DNA from: Halorientalis sp. IM1011
Lineage (GTDB): Archaea; Halobacteriota; Halobacteria; Halobacteriales; Haloarculaceae
DNA length: 64,000 nucleotides
Reading direction: 5' to 3'
NCBI RefSeq assembly: GCF_001989615.1
Contig: NZ_CP019067.1
Location: 2,852,001 to 2,916,000, forward strand
This document shows positions 8,705-16,523 of the stretch, in pieces. Within the stretch, counting starts at the first letter, position 1, and each line of letters begins with the position of its first letter. Below the pieces are notes generated by a model. It worked only from the letters and a program-made list of their open reading frames with translations. It was not told where the DNA came from and made no database searches. The position numbers and the translations under genes are program-made.

Positions 8705-9505
8705 ATGATCGAGCCCCTCCTGCGGCTGGTCCTCGGCGTCGGTATCAGCGTCCTCGCGGTGCTGGTCGCGCTCCCGGTGACGCTCGCCCTCGCGCGAGCC
8801 TTCCGCCGAACCCTCGGAGGTAACTCCGTCCGGCGCGTCTGTGATCGACTCGGCGGCGACGGCTGGACTTTCGAACTCGCCGACAAGGTGGAGACGGCCA
8901 TCATCGGCGGGCTGATCGGCGGCGTCGTCTTCGCCAGCCTCAGCCCCGCCATCGGCCCCGCGATGTACGACTTCCACGTCGAGAGCGGCATCGTCGACAG
9001 CCCGACCCCCGACGTCGAAGTCCACCAGCTGGAAGTCCCCGACCGGGAACTCCAGGAGCGGTACAACCTCAGCGCAGGCAACTACACCGCCTACGAAGTC
9101 GAACTCGCCAACCCGGACCAGCGGACCCTCCAGAACTTCGACCTCAACGTCCGATTCCCCGGCTGTGTCGAACGCTCGGAGCTCGGGGCAACCAACTTCG
9201 GCACCGCTCTCGTCTCCAACCAGACCGAGGAGATCCGGGTCGGCGAGTACACCAACCGCTCGGCCAACGCCACCTGCTACGGTGCGGTCGCCACAGAGGA
9301 GTTCCCGCCCGGCAAGGCCGCCCACGTTACCTTCGTCGTCGACGAGAACTCCTCCACCGACCGCACCCGTCTCTACGACGACCCGGGATCCGGGTCGGTC
9401 CTGCTCGCCGACTCGTTCTCCTGGGAGTACAACGGCCGCAGCTACTCCGACCCGGCGAAACTGACCCGGCAGTCTCTGGGGGCGAATCGAACGCAGCAGG
9501 CGTAG
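8705..9505 (+). CDS. Membrane-anchored protein with an external beta-rich domain, unknown function
   Basis: 266 aa. There are two hydrophobic segments, about residues 6-30 (LLRLVLGVGISVLAVLVAL) and 62-85 (IIGGLIGGVVFASLSPAIG). A 180-residue hydrophilic domain follows with several N-x-S/T sites (YNLSAGNYT, SNQTEE, TNRSANATC) and Gly/Thr/Val-rich strands, likely outside the cell. The domain resembles no family I recognise. The N-glycosylation sequons suggest a surface protein. The gene ends just before the tRNA-Thr tail array. Confidence 0.6.
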   Translation: MIEPLLRLVLGVGISVLAVLVALPVTLALARAFRRTLGGNSVRRVCDRLGGDGWTFELADKVETAIIGGLIGGVVFASLSPAIGPAMYDFHVESGIVDSPTPDVEVHQLEVPDRELQERYNLSAGNYTAYEVELANPDQRTLQNFDLNVRFPGCVERSELGATNFGTALVSNQTEEIRVGEYTNRSANATCYGAVATEEFPPGKAAHVTFVVDENSSTDRTRLYDDPGSGSVLLADSFSWEYNGRSYSDPAKLTRQSLGANRTQQA

Positions 9506-9532
9506 TCACTCCTGGCACGGACGTGATGGTGA

Positions 9533-9826
9533 GCGGTAGGGGTGGAATTTGAACCACGGTCGCTCTCGTTCGCTCGCTGACTCGCGGCTTCGCCGCTCGT
9601 CTACCGAGGCGCGATGCGCCTCGCACCGCTCGCTCACATCCCGCTCCCTGATTCAAATCCCACCTGCTGCTCTTCGTCTCGTTTTACTCGACGAAGGAGC
9701 CAGGGGTGGGATATCGAACCGAGTCCAGACGGTCCGGGGTGCTCACTTCGTTCGCTCCCGGGCTGCGACTGGCCGGGTTCAAATCCCACCAGCGGCTCTA
9801 CGTCCTCGTAATACTCGGACGAAAGA
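9533..9826 (-). repeat. tRNA-Thr tail array: mirrored T-arm repeats with cores A and B
   Basis: Downstream of the tRNA 3' end (toward lower coordinates) lie several partial copies of that tRNA's T-arm and acceptor end in alternating orientation. First comes a linker hairpin (stems 9794-9805 and 9817-9829), then an inverted T-arm at 9775-9790. Core B follows (9721-9774), then a direct copy at 9698-9720 that repeats 16 nt of the tRNA end (GAGCCAGGGGTGGGAT on the plus strand). A second linker hairpin (cttcgtc..gacgaag) precedes an inverted T-arm at 9652-9664, core A (9556-9650) and a last direct copy at 9533-9555. Together 9775-9848 forms an almost perfect inverted repeat that includes the 3' part of the tRNA itself. 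No coding function is credible here. Confidence 0.85.
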
Positions 9827-9899
9827 GCCAGGGGTGGGATTTGAACCCACGAACTCCCGATTACAAGTCGGGTGCTTGGACCGCCCAAGCTCCCCTGGC
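9827..9899 (-). tRNA. tRNA-Thr (anticodon TGT)
   Basis: On the minus strand the 73-nt cloverleaf closes with acceptor GCCAGGG/CCCTGGC. The anticodon stem is CCCGA/TCGGG around loop CTTGTAA, and the T-arm is GTGGGTTCAAATCCCAC. The anticodon TGT reads threonine codons. No CCA is encoded and no intron is seen. The T-arm and acceptor sequences recur several times in the tail array at 9533-9826. Confidence 0.95.
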
Positions 9900-9916
9900 A
9901 CACTTTCGGATAGCGC

Positions 9917-10420
9917 CTACCCCTTTGAGTGATTATCGCTTTCCACCGACTTCTCCAGTTGCACCCTGTGGGGTTCGTACCCGTGCCGCCTGTAGAACCG
10001 CCGCGCCGCCTCGTTGGCGGCGAGCACCTCCAGCTTCACCGCATCGACGCCCCGCGCCGCCAGTTTTGCCTCGGCAGTCGCCATCAACTCGCTGCCGATC
10101 CCCCGGTCGCGGTACTCGGGACAGACGTAGAGGTTCTCTATGGTCCCCCGGGTCGCCGTCGTTGCCAGCAGTTCACTCCCCGCACTGAACATGACGAAGC
10201 CCAGCACGGTCCCGGGGTCGGCGTCGAACTCGTCGTCGGCTTCGGCGACGGCGACGTAGAGGCCGTCGGCGACGATGGCCCGGCGGGCGTTCTCACGGAT
10301 CGTGTCGCGGTTCTCGCTCGCCCGGAGGTGCGAGCCGACGGCGCGCTGTTCCTCGGCCAGGTCGACCCAGAGGTCGGCGATGGCGTCGGCCGCGTCCGTG
10401 TCCGGGCGTTCGACGTTCAC
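9917..10420 (-). CDS. GNAT-family N-acetyltransferase
   Basis: 167 aa beginning at a GTG (10420) that overlaps the pgk stop (GTGA), so it is coupled to pgk. The acetyl-CoA binding motif A is clear: ENLYVCPEYRDRGIGSELMATAEAKLAARG (R/Q-x-x-G-x-G/A as RDRGIG), followed by motif B VDAVKLEVLAANEAARRFYRRHGYEP with the Tyr used as general acid in many members. The N-terminal half carries the variable acceptor region. The substrate is unknown; pairing with pgk is positional. Confidence 0.88.
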   Translation of the reverse strand: MNVERPDTDAADAIADLWVDLAEEQRAVGSHLRASENRDTIRENARRAIVADGLYVAVAEADDEFDADPGTVLGFVMFSAGSELLATTATRGTIENLYVCPEYRDRGIGSELMATAEAKLAARGVDAVKLEVLAANEAARRFYRRHGYEPHRVQLEKSVESDNHSKG

Positions 10421-11610
10421 TCCTCGCGCAGCACCTCGACCGCCGGCAGTTCCCCGCCGGTGAGCAACCGGAGGGCCGCCCCGCCACCGGTGCTGACGTG
10501 GTCGAACCCCTCGATTCCCAGTTGCCGGAGCGACGCCGCGGTGTCGCCTCCGCCGACGATGCTGTACTCGGCGTTGGTCGCCGCGCCGAATATCTCGCGG
10601 GTCCCGTGGGCGAACTGCTCCTCTTCGAACACGCCCGGCGGACCGTTCAGGATGGCCGTGCCGGCGGTCTCGAACACGTCCGCGTAGGCGGCCGCGGTGT
10701 TCGTCCCCACGTCTAGCGCCGGCGCGTCGACCGGCAATTCGTCGACGGTGACTTCGACGCGCTCGCCGTCCTGATCGACGGCCACGTCCTCTGGGACGTG
10801 GATCTTCTCGCCGTGCTCGGCGAGCAGGTCCTCGGCCCGCTCGACGGCGGTCGCGTCGCGGTCGGTGATCGCGTTCATCGACGGCTCGCCGATGTCGACC
10901 CCGCTGGCCGCGAGGAAGGCGTTGCCGGTCATCCCGCTCGTGAGGATCTCGTCGGCCAGTCCGCGGTCGAGGACGCTCTCGGCCACGTCGAAGGCGTCGG
11001 CGATTTTCGCACCGCCGAGCGCGTACACGCGTGGTCGCGGGGTGTCCTCGATGTTGCTCAGTACGTCGAGTTCCCGTTCCATGACCCGGCCGGCGTAGCT
11101 GTCGACCCGCATCGGCAGGCCGACGATGGAGGGCTGTGAGCGGTGGGCCGCGGCGAACGCGTCGTTGACGAACGCGTCGACGACCGGGGCCAGCCGGTCG
11201 ACGAGGAAGGTCTCGGCGGCCTCCTCGGGCGGGAACTCCATGTACTCCTCGCTGTAGAAGCGGGTGTTCTCCAGCAGGACCGCCTCGCCCGAATCGAGGG
11301 CCGCGATGGCCTCGCGGGCGTCCGCGGAGAAGGTGGCGTCGCAGTACGATATCGGGTGGTCGAGTAATTCGCCGAGGCGGTCGGCGTGGTCTTCGAGTGT
11401 CGCGAACTCGTCGCCCCCGGGGCGGCCCTGGTGGGCGAGGACGGCGAGTTTGCCGCCACGGTCGAGCAGTTCCTGCAGCGTGCCGACGTGCGCGTGCAGC
11501 CGGGCGTCGTCGGCGAGGCGTCCGTCCTCGTCCAACGGGCTGTTGATGTCGACGCGCACCCCCACCGTCGTACCGTCGACGGCGAGGTCGGACAACGTCG
11601 GTATTCCCAT
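10417..11610 (-). CDS. pgk: Phosphoglycerate kinase
   Basis: 397 aa, full length for the family. It transfers phosphate between 1,3-bisphosphoglycerate and ADP in glycolysis and gluconeogenesis. N-terminal substrate motifs are VGVRVDINSPLDEDG (about 15-30), LAVLAHQGRPGGDEF (54-68) and AVLLENTRFYSEE (110-122). C-terminal nucleotide-domain motifs are YALGGAKIADAFDV (about 190-203), LNGPPGVFEEEQFAHGT (about 330-346) and VGGGDTAASLRQLG (about 358-371). The start is the ATG at 11610. A GNAT gene is coupled downstream by a 4-bp overlap. Confidence 0.97.
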   Translation of the reverse strand: MGIPTLSDLAVDGTTVGVRVDINSPLDEDGRLADDARLHAHVGTLQELLDRGGKLAVLAHQGRPGGDEFATLEDHADRLGELLDHPISYCDATFSADAREAIAALDSGEAVLLENTRFYSEEYMEFPPEEAAETFLVDRLAPVVDAFVNDAFAAAHRSQPSIVGLPMRVDSYAGRVMERELDVLSNIEDTPRPRVYALGGAKIADAFDVAESVLDRGLADEILTSGMTGNAFLAASGVDIGEPSMNAITDRDATAVERAEDLLAEHGEKIHVPEDVAVDQDGERVEVTVDELPVDAPALDVGTNTAAAYADVFETAGTAILNGPPGVFEEEQFAHGTREIFGAATNAEYSIVGGGDTAASLRQLGIEGFDHVSTGGGAALRLLTGGELPAVEVLREE

Positions 11611-11696
11611 GCTCCCCTCTCCCGCTCGGTAGAGGATATGTGTTTTGTTGTGGGGCGGGCCGGTTGAATGCGGACCGTCCCCCGACCGCGAAGGCG

Positions 11697-12272
11697 CTAC
11701 ACGTTCTTGCAGTCGCTACAGACCAGCTGCCCGTTGAACGTCGAGAGGTCGCGGCTCAGCGACCCACATAGCTCACAGATCCCCTGGTTCGAGTACTCCT
11801 CGTCGCCCGCCGCCCCGGAACCGGCCGTGGCGGCTACGGCCTCGACGGTCGACCCGCTACTTGTCTCGGGCCGCTCGCTCTCGACGCCGGGATCGAGCGT
11901 CGAAGCGGTCACCACGTCGTGTTCGGTGATCACGCCGGCCAGTTCGTCGCCCTCCGTCACGAGGAGGTGGCGCGAATCGGTCCCGGACATCCGATCGGTC
12001 GCGGCGGCCAGCGTCTCTCCCGGACCGACCGTCGGCGCGTTGTTCTGCATCACGTCCGCGACGGTCACCGACGCCAGATCGCCCCGTTCGACCGCTGTTT
12101 CGAGGACATCGCGCTGGGTGACCATCCCGATGGGGTCGGTCCCGCGCAACACGACGACCGTCTCGACGTCCTCTTCTAACATCAGCGCGGCCGTCTCCGC
12201 GAGCCCGTCGCCCTCGCTCGCGCCGACGTAGTCCCGTCGCATCACCTGTCCGACCGTGACGTTGCCGTTCAT
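11697..12272 (-). CDS. CBS-domain pair protein with C-terminal zinc ribbon
   Basis: 191 aa. Two CBS motifs occupy about residues 5-58 (VGQVMRRDYVGASEGDGLAETAALM..VVVLRGTDPIGMVTQRDVL) and 68-125 (VADVMQNNAPTVGPGETL..RHLLVTEGDELAGVITEHDVV). CBS pairs usually bind adenosine nucleotides. After a low-complexity linker the last ~30 residues form a zinc ribbon with C-E-L-C and C-S-D-C pairs. Stand-alone CBS plus zinc-ribbon proteins are common in haloarchaea and their partners are mostly unknown. It is transcribed alone, about 85 bp from pgk. Confidence 0.88.
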   Translation of the reverse strand: MNGNVTVGQVMRRDYVGASEGDGLAETAALMLEEDVETVVVLRGTDPIGMVTQRDVLETAVERGDLASVTVADVMQNNAPTVGPGETLAAATDRMSGTDSRHLLVTEGDELAGVITEHDVVTASTLDPGVESERPETSSGSTVEAVAATAGSGAAGDEEYSNQGICELCGSLSRDLSTFNGQLVCSDCKNV

Positions 12273-12370
12273 GTGCTACACTTTCACACACGGTATCTAA
12301 AAGCTACCTGCACCACGCTTAAGACTGCTCGTGCTCTACTTTCGAACCCTTCGAAGATTCCGGCGACGCG

Positions 12371-13132
12371 TCAGAAGTCCAGTTCCACGTCGGCCCCGGT
12401 CGCGCGGCACTCCTCCAGTGCGTGTTTGGCGGCCATCCCGGCTGTCTGTGCCGTCCGCCCGCGGCCGACGCCGACCTTGAGTTCCACGTCGACGGCCTCG
12501 TTCACGTGGTCGATGGCGTCCAGATAGTCCTCGGCGTCGAGGTCGGGACAGACCGCGATGACGTTGTCGCCGCCGACGAAGAAGGACAGCGAGCCGTGTG
12601 CCGTGCGCATGTATCGCATCAGCTCGGCGTAGCCCTGTTCGATGTGGATGAACGTGTCGAACTCGTTGAGTTCGTCCGTGTACTTGCCCGTCGCGTCGTT
12701 CACGTCGAAGTGGGCGATCTGAACGTCCGCGTCGGTCCGGAACTCCTCGTCGATGGTCCGGCCTCTAAGAATCTCCCGGCGGGTCTCGTCCTGCGCGCTC
12801 CCGGCGTCCTGGAGTTCGCCCGTGGCGTCGCCCAGCGCCTGCACCGGCGTCGTCCCCGTCGCGACGGCCATGCTCATGGTGACGGGATAGCGGTTGCCGA
12901 CCGATTCCTGAATCATCGCGTGGTCGTCCACGTCCAGCCCGTTGGACACCGCGATCATGTTGTCGAACCGGGTGAAAAAGACGTAGCCGTTCCGGTTCCC
13001 GAACAACTGCGAGAGGTCGGCGTACAGCCGTGACTGCAGGGTCTGTAAGTCCACCTCGCGCCGCGGCTCCGGGGTGACCGTCCAGGGACCGTAGTTGTCG
13101 ATCTGGACGTGTGTCACCTGCGTGTTCGTCAC
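12371..13132 (-). CDS. arfA: GTP cyclohydrolase III
   Basis: 253 aa from a GTG at 13132 (GTG-ACG-AAC-ACG, giving MTNTQVTHVQIDNYGPWTV). Archaeal GTP cyclohydrolase III converts GTP to the formylamino-pyrimidine nucleotide that feeds riboflavin and F420 synthesis. The protein shows its duplicated nucleotidyl-cyclase-like fold: QSRLYADLSQLFGNRNGYVF..RFDNMIAV (about 30-60) and a second half with SLSFFVGGDNVIAVCPDL (about 185-202). The end reads VKVGVGRGRTAQTAGMAAKHALEECR in variant form. The long open frame upstream of the GTG has no family similarity and overlaps the next gene. Confidence 0.93.
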   Translation of the reverse strand: MTNTQVTHVQIDNYGPWTVTPEPRREVDLQTLQSRLYADLSQLFGNRNGYVFFTRFDNMIAVSNGLDVDDHAMIQESVGNRYPVTMSMAVATGTTPVQALGDATGELQDAGSAQDETRREILRGRTIDEEFRTDADVQIAHFDVNDATGKYTDELNEFDTFIHIEQGYAELMRYMRTAHGSLSFFVGGDNVIAVCPDLDAEDYLDAIDHVNEAVDVELKVGVGRGRTAQTAGMAAKHALEECRATGADVELDF

Positions 13133-13158
13133 AGTAGCGACGGTTTGGTCCCGGGCCG

Positions 13159-13518
13159 CTATTTGTCTTCCGCTCTGATACAGATCTCCGGGCGCTCGCC
13201 GTCCAGTCGCGCCGTGAGTCGCGGCCCGCCGGTAAACTCGACGGTCCCCAGCAGCGAGTCGAACGCGACCACGCCAGTTGCCGTCAGCCGCGGCAGGTGA
13301 CACTGGTATAGTTCCGCGCGTACCCGCCGCGGGTCGGCCTCAGATCCCGCCAGTCGTTCGGCCAGGTCACCCACCACGACCGGTTCCTCCGCCTCCCGGA
13401 GCAAACGGAGCGACCGACGCCGCCGCCGCGACGCGAGCAAGCCGTCGACGACGTGTGGCGGTAGCTCCCCCGCTCGATCGATTTCGTCAGGTTCGGGGTC
13501 CGCTGTGTGGGTCGCCAT
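13159..13518 (-). CDS. Haloarchaeal winged-helix protein (DUF7344-like)
   Basis: 119 aa from the ATG at 13518. It has the layout of small haloarchaeal winged-helix proteins: HVVDGLLASRRRRRSLRLLRE, then VVVGDLAERLAG and RRVRAELYQCHLPRLTATGVVAFDS with a C-terminal wing. The phrase YQCHLPRLxxxGVVxxD is typical of what is now called the DUF7344 family of presumed regulators. It lies 26 bp upstream of the GTP cyclohydrolase gene in the same direction and may share its transcript. The target is unknown. Confidence 0.75.
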   Translation of the reverse strand: MATHTADPEPDEIDRAGELPPHVVDGLLASRRRRRSLRLLREAEEPVVVGDLAERLAGSEADPRRVRAELYQCHLPRLTATGVVAFDSLLGTVEFTGGPRLTARLDGERPEICIRAEDK

Positions 13519-13614
13519 AGCTCGGCGTAAAACTACGAGCCTCCGGCACAAGTATGTGTCGCGGTCACACGCAACAGCCGGTCGCGATTCGAGACGGTCA
13601 GTCCGGCGAGACGC

Positions 13615-13911
13615 TCAGGCCAGTTCGTAGGGCCAGTAGCCCGCGTCGCGCATCGACTGGCCGACGACCTTGTGGAAGTCCGGGAAGTCCTCGAACTCCT
13701 CCTGATCGACGTTGTCGAAGATGTCGGCCACGCTGACGACCGTCTCGTAGTCGATCCGGATCGGTTCGTCGCCGAACTCCTCGACGAACTCCGCCTGAGA
13801 GAGGGGGAAGTCCTCGTCTTCGTCGATTTTCTTCGCGAGAATCGCCTGTCCGTATTTGCGGCGTCCCTCGCTACCCTCGTCGCCGTCGGGATCGTGGGGC
13901 CAGTCGCTCAT
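13615..13911 (-). CDS. Conserved haloarchaeal acidic protein (DUF5785-like)
   Basis: 98 aa from ATG 13911. It is a very acidic soluble protein that begins MSDWPHDPDGDEGSEGRRKYGQA, then KKIDEDEDFPLSQAEFVEEFGD, and ends MRDAGYWPYELA. This is the recognisable layout of the short haloarchaeal DUF5785 proteins. No catalytic or DNA-binding motif is evident. It is single-gene transcribed, facing away from the pentapeptide-repeat gene (190-bp intergenic). Confidence 0.75.
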   Translation of the reverse strand: MSDWPHDPDGDEGSEGRRKYGQAILAKKIDEDEDFPLSQAEFVEEFGDEPIRIDYETVVSVADIFDNVDQEEFEDFPDFHKVVGQSMRDAGYWPYELA

Positions 13912-14101
13912 ACCACACGCTGGGGCCGAACCACGCAAAAACGTTACTCTCTCCGCGCGCGACGCGGGAACGCCGCCAGTTCGTTCACGCCAGAAGACAT
14001 TTCACGGTCGCTCGGCAATCGTCGTCCGATATGCATCAGGTCCCCAGAACGCCACGACTCCACACGCCTGCTCTCGTCCGCTCCAGTACCCTCGCCGACG
14101 T

Positions 14102-15055
14102 ATGAATCGCCGGAGTATCGTCGCCCTCGCCCTCGGGACCCTCCTCGTCCTCGGTATCGGGAGCACCGCCTTCGGCTTGTTCGACCCCTGCACAGGGGGT
14201 TCGATAGCACCAAGAGCGAACCTATCGGGCGCAGATCTCGCCGGCTGTGACCTCTCCGGGGTCGACCTCAGTTATGCGACGCTGAACGATTCCAATCTCG
14301 AGGATGCTAGCCTCTACGATGCGAACCTGTCCGGGGCGTCTCTCGATTACGTACGCCTTTCGGGGGCGAATCTGCTGGGTGCGGATCTGTCCGACGCGGT
14401 GCTGAAAAGCAGGTTAGACGGCTCTTTCGAAGCCCGGCAAGCGCGACTCGTGAGGGCGACGGTCGGCGTTCACGGTGCTCGGCTGGTCGCCGCGAATCTC
14501 ACTGGAGCAACGATCGAGGGCGCGAGCGAGTCGGACCTATCGAACGCGTCTCTCGTCGACGCGAACCTCTATACAGCCGCGCTACGGGGGTCGACGCTCG
14601 TCGGTACCAGCGTCGACGGTGCGGACTTCCGCGGTGCCAGTGTCGACGACGCGTCGATCAGCAGCGTCGACTTCACCGAGGCACGGACCATGAGTGCGTC
14701 CTTCGACGATTCGACGATCGAGAACAGCGACCTGTCGGGCACGCACTCGACGTACACGTCCCTCGTCGACGCGACCCTCCAGAACGTCACCGCCCGCGGG
14801 ACGAATCTCTCGGAAGCCGACCTGACCCGAGCCACGCTGATCTTCGTCGACCTGTCGGGCGGTGATCTCTCCGACGCGACGCTCCGGAACGCGTCGCTCC
14901 ACAGCGTCGACCTGACCGACGCGCGCCTCCAGCGCGCCGACCTGCAGGGAATGGCCACCCAGTCGGTCGAATTCGACGGTGCCGACCTCACGAACGCCAC
15001 CTGGGTCGACGGATCGACGTGTCGGACCCCCGACTGTGGAGGCCGGGCGTACTGA
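14102..15055 (+). CDS. Secreted pentapeptide-repeat protein
   Basis: 317 aa. An N-terminal hydrophobic segment (residues ~4-24) is a signal peptide or anchor. From about residue 37 to the end there are tandem A(D/N)LSG-type pentapeptides (ANLSGADLAGCDLSGVDLSYA, DLTRATLIFVDLSGGDLSDAT), which fold as a right-handed quadrilateral beta helix. Two Cys (CTGG near the start, CRTPDCG at the end) may close the helix ends. The frame is open 240 bp further upstream, but the signal sequence marks ATG 14102 as the start. Being extracytoplasmic argues against a gyrase-protection role; function is unknown. Confidence 0.85.
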   Translation: MNRRSIVALALGTLLVLGIGSTAFGLFDPCTGGSIAPRANLSGADLAGCDLSGVDLSYATLNDSNLEDASLYDANLSGASLDYVRLSGANLLGADLSDAVLKSRLDGSFEARQARLVRATVGVHGARLVAANLTGATIEGASESDLSNASLVDANLYTAALRGSTLVGTSVDGADFRGASVDDASISSVDFTEARTMSASFDDSTIENSDLSGTHSTYTSLVDATLQNVTARGTNLSEADLTRATLIFVDLSGGDLSDATLRNASLHSVDLTDARLQRADLQGMATQSVEFDGADLTNATWVDGSTCRTPDCGGRAY

Positions 15056-15108
15056 CCGTTACAGAGTCCCGGAACATACAGTGAACGACCCGGATACAGT
15101 CGAGTCGG

Positions 15109-15252
15109 CTACCGCCGGATCACGAACACCGCGATCCCGACCACCAGCAGCCCGATCCCCCAGTACACCGAATCGCCCGGCAGATACGCCAGCAACAGCG
15201 TCACGATCCCCGACGTGATGAGCGACCACCCGATCGTCGTCCGATAGGTCAT
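15109..15252 (-). CDS. Two-helix mini membrane protein
   Basis: 47 aa from ATG 15252: a short polar start (MTYRTT), helix WSLITSGIVTLLLAYLP, a turn (GDSVYW), helix GIGLLVVGIAVFVI and a terminal Arg-Arg. Proteins of this size and shape are common in haloarchaea with no known function. It sits between the convergent pentapeptide gene and the pirin gene. Confidence 0.55.
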   Translation of the reverse strand: MTYRTTIGWSLITSGIVTLLLAYLPGDSVYWGIGLLVVGIAVFVIRR

Positions 15253-15313
15253 ACCCTGTGGTCGATACGCTGCCCGTTCGGTGTACTGCAAGCATATGCA
15301 AGCTACCGGCCGA

Positions 15314-16078
15314 CTACCGGCCGATGGTCCCCTGCCGGGTGATTGGCGCGTCGGAATCCAGACTGAACGCGACCAGTAGCGAGTCCTCGTTGGCAGTGAC
15401 GGACACGTCGCCGTCGCCGATCACGAGCGCGCTCTCGGTGTAGCCGACCGACGCGTCGCCGACCGTCACCGCGCCCTCGAACACGTACAGATACGTGTCC
15501 CATCCCGGACGGGACGGGAGCGTGACCGTCGCATCCGCGTCGAGCTGGCAGTCGTAGAAATCGACGGCGTTCCGGACGTAAAGCGGGGCGTCGCCACCTT
15601 CCGGACCGAACAGGTGTCGCCACTCGCCGGCGACTGGATCGGGGATCGGTTCGTGCTGGATGTCGGGTTCGAGGTCGAGACTGTGCGGGCGGACGAAGAT
15701 CTGGAGCATCCGCAGCGGCGGGTCCTCGGCCAGCGTCTCCTCGGCGTGCCAGAAGCCGCTGCCCGCGTTCATCACCATCAGGTGGTCGGAATCGGTGACG
15801 AGTTCGTTCCCGTGCCGGTCGTCGTGGCGCATGACGCCCTCGGGGACCCACGAGATGATCTCCTCGTTGCGGTGCTGGTGCATCCGGATCAGCGTGCCGG
15901 GGTCCATGAACGACTCGACGACGGTCGCCAGCGGCCCGTAGCCGTGGTCGTCGTGTTCGGGAACCGCCCGCCCCGGGAAGTCGAAGTGCGTCCTGAACTT
16001 GCCCTGGTCCCGCGAGACGTCCGTCCGCGGTGCCGTGTGTATCCGCGGCTCCGACCGCCCCGACGCTGGATCGTTCAT
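15314..16078 (-). CDS. Pirin-family bicupin
   Basis: 254 aa. The N-terminal cupin holds the pirin metal motif: HDDHGYGPLATVVESFMDPGTLIRMHQHRNEEIISWVPEGVMRHDD, with the H-x-H-x-(n)-E/H ligands, followed by MNAGSGFWHAEETL. The C-terminal half is the second, metal-free cupin (VYVFEGAVTVGDASV region). Pirins are Fe-dependent cupins, some with quercetinase activity or transcription cofactor roles; substrate here is unknown. ATG 16078 is preferred over the TTG at 16084. It directly follows the tRNA-Ser tail array. Confidence 0.9.
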   Translation of the reverse strand: MNDPASGRSEPRIHTAPRTDVSRDQGKFRTHFDFPGRAVPEHDDHGYGPLATVVESFMDPGTLIRMHQHRNEEIISWVPEGVMRHDDRHGNELVTDSDHLMVMNAGSGFWHAEETLAEDPPLRMLQIFVRPHSLDLEPDIQHEPIPDPVAGEWRHLFGPEGGDAPLYVRNAVDFYDCQLDADATVTLPSRPGWDTYLYVFEGAVTVGDASVGYTESALVIGDGDVSVTANEDSLLVAFSLDSDAPITRQGTIGR

Positions 16079-16114
16079 CGACAACGCTAGAGCATCGAAC
16101 AGTATAGGGGTTCT

Positions 16115-16399
16115 GCGGTGGGATGGGGATTCGAACCGGAGCCAGACGGTCGCTCACTTCGTTCGCGCTGCGACTGGCAGGGCTCGAATCCCCATGCACC
16201 GCTCTCCGCTCACGTTCGTTCGCGAAGAAGCGGTGGGATGGGGATTCGAACCACGGTCGTTCCCGTTCGTTCGCTGACTCGCGGCTTCGCCGCTCGTCCC
16301 CCGAGGCGCTTCGCGCCTCGCACCGCTCACTCACCTCTCACTCCCTGATTCGAATCCCAACACCGAATTTGCCACTCACGAGTTGTTCGTGGCAAAATA
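16115..16399 (-). repeat. tRNA-Ser tail array: mirrored T-arm repeats with cores A and B
   Basis: This has the same architecture as at tRNA-Thr, with the local tRNA-Ser sequence. Going away from the tRNA 3' end there is a linker hairpin (tttgccac..gtggcaaa, 16367-16397). Next come an inverted T-arm (16347-16362), core A (16253-16346) and a direct T-arm/acceptor copy (16231-16252). A second linker (16202-16230), an inverted copy (16180-16201), core B (16138-16179) and a direct copy (16115-16137) complete the array. Core A closely matches the core A at 9556-9650, and core B shares CCAGACGGT, CTCACTTCGTTCGC and GCTGCGACTGGC with 9721-9774, although the flanks match different tRNAs. Confidence 0.85.
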
Positions 16400-16483
16400 C
16401 GGTGGGATGGGGATTCGAACCCCAGAGTCCGTGAGGACAACTGCTCTCAAGGCAGTCGCGTTAGGCCACTTCGCTATCCCACC
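16400..16483 (-). tRNA. tRNA-Ser (anticodon TGA)
   Basis: On the minus strand an 84-nt class II cloverleaf: acceptor GGTGGGA/TCCCACC, D-arm GCG..CGC, anticodon stem ACTGC/GCAGT with loop CTTGAGA (anticodon TGA), a long variable arm and T-arm TGGGGTTCGAATCCCCA. The discriminator is G, as in other serine tRNAs, and CCA is not encoded. Its T-arm recurs in both orientations in the adjacent tail array. Confidence 0.95.
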
Positions 16484-16523
16484 GCAGCCACCACTTTTCC
16501 CCGACCACTATAAGACCTGTCGG

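Noticed and set aside
9549-10188. Several plus- and minus-strand frames through the tRNA-Thr array
   Set aside because: They are translations of T-arm repeats and tRNA sequence (phrases such as QIPPAALR) and are Arg/Ser-rich; they are not genes.
16118-16434. Frames with phrases such as GFEP and RSLADSRLRRSS near tRNA-Ser
   Set aside because: Same cause; the repeated peptide comes from core A read in frame, as also near 9549-9700.
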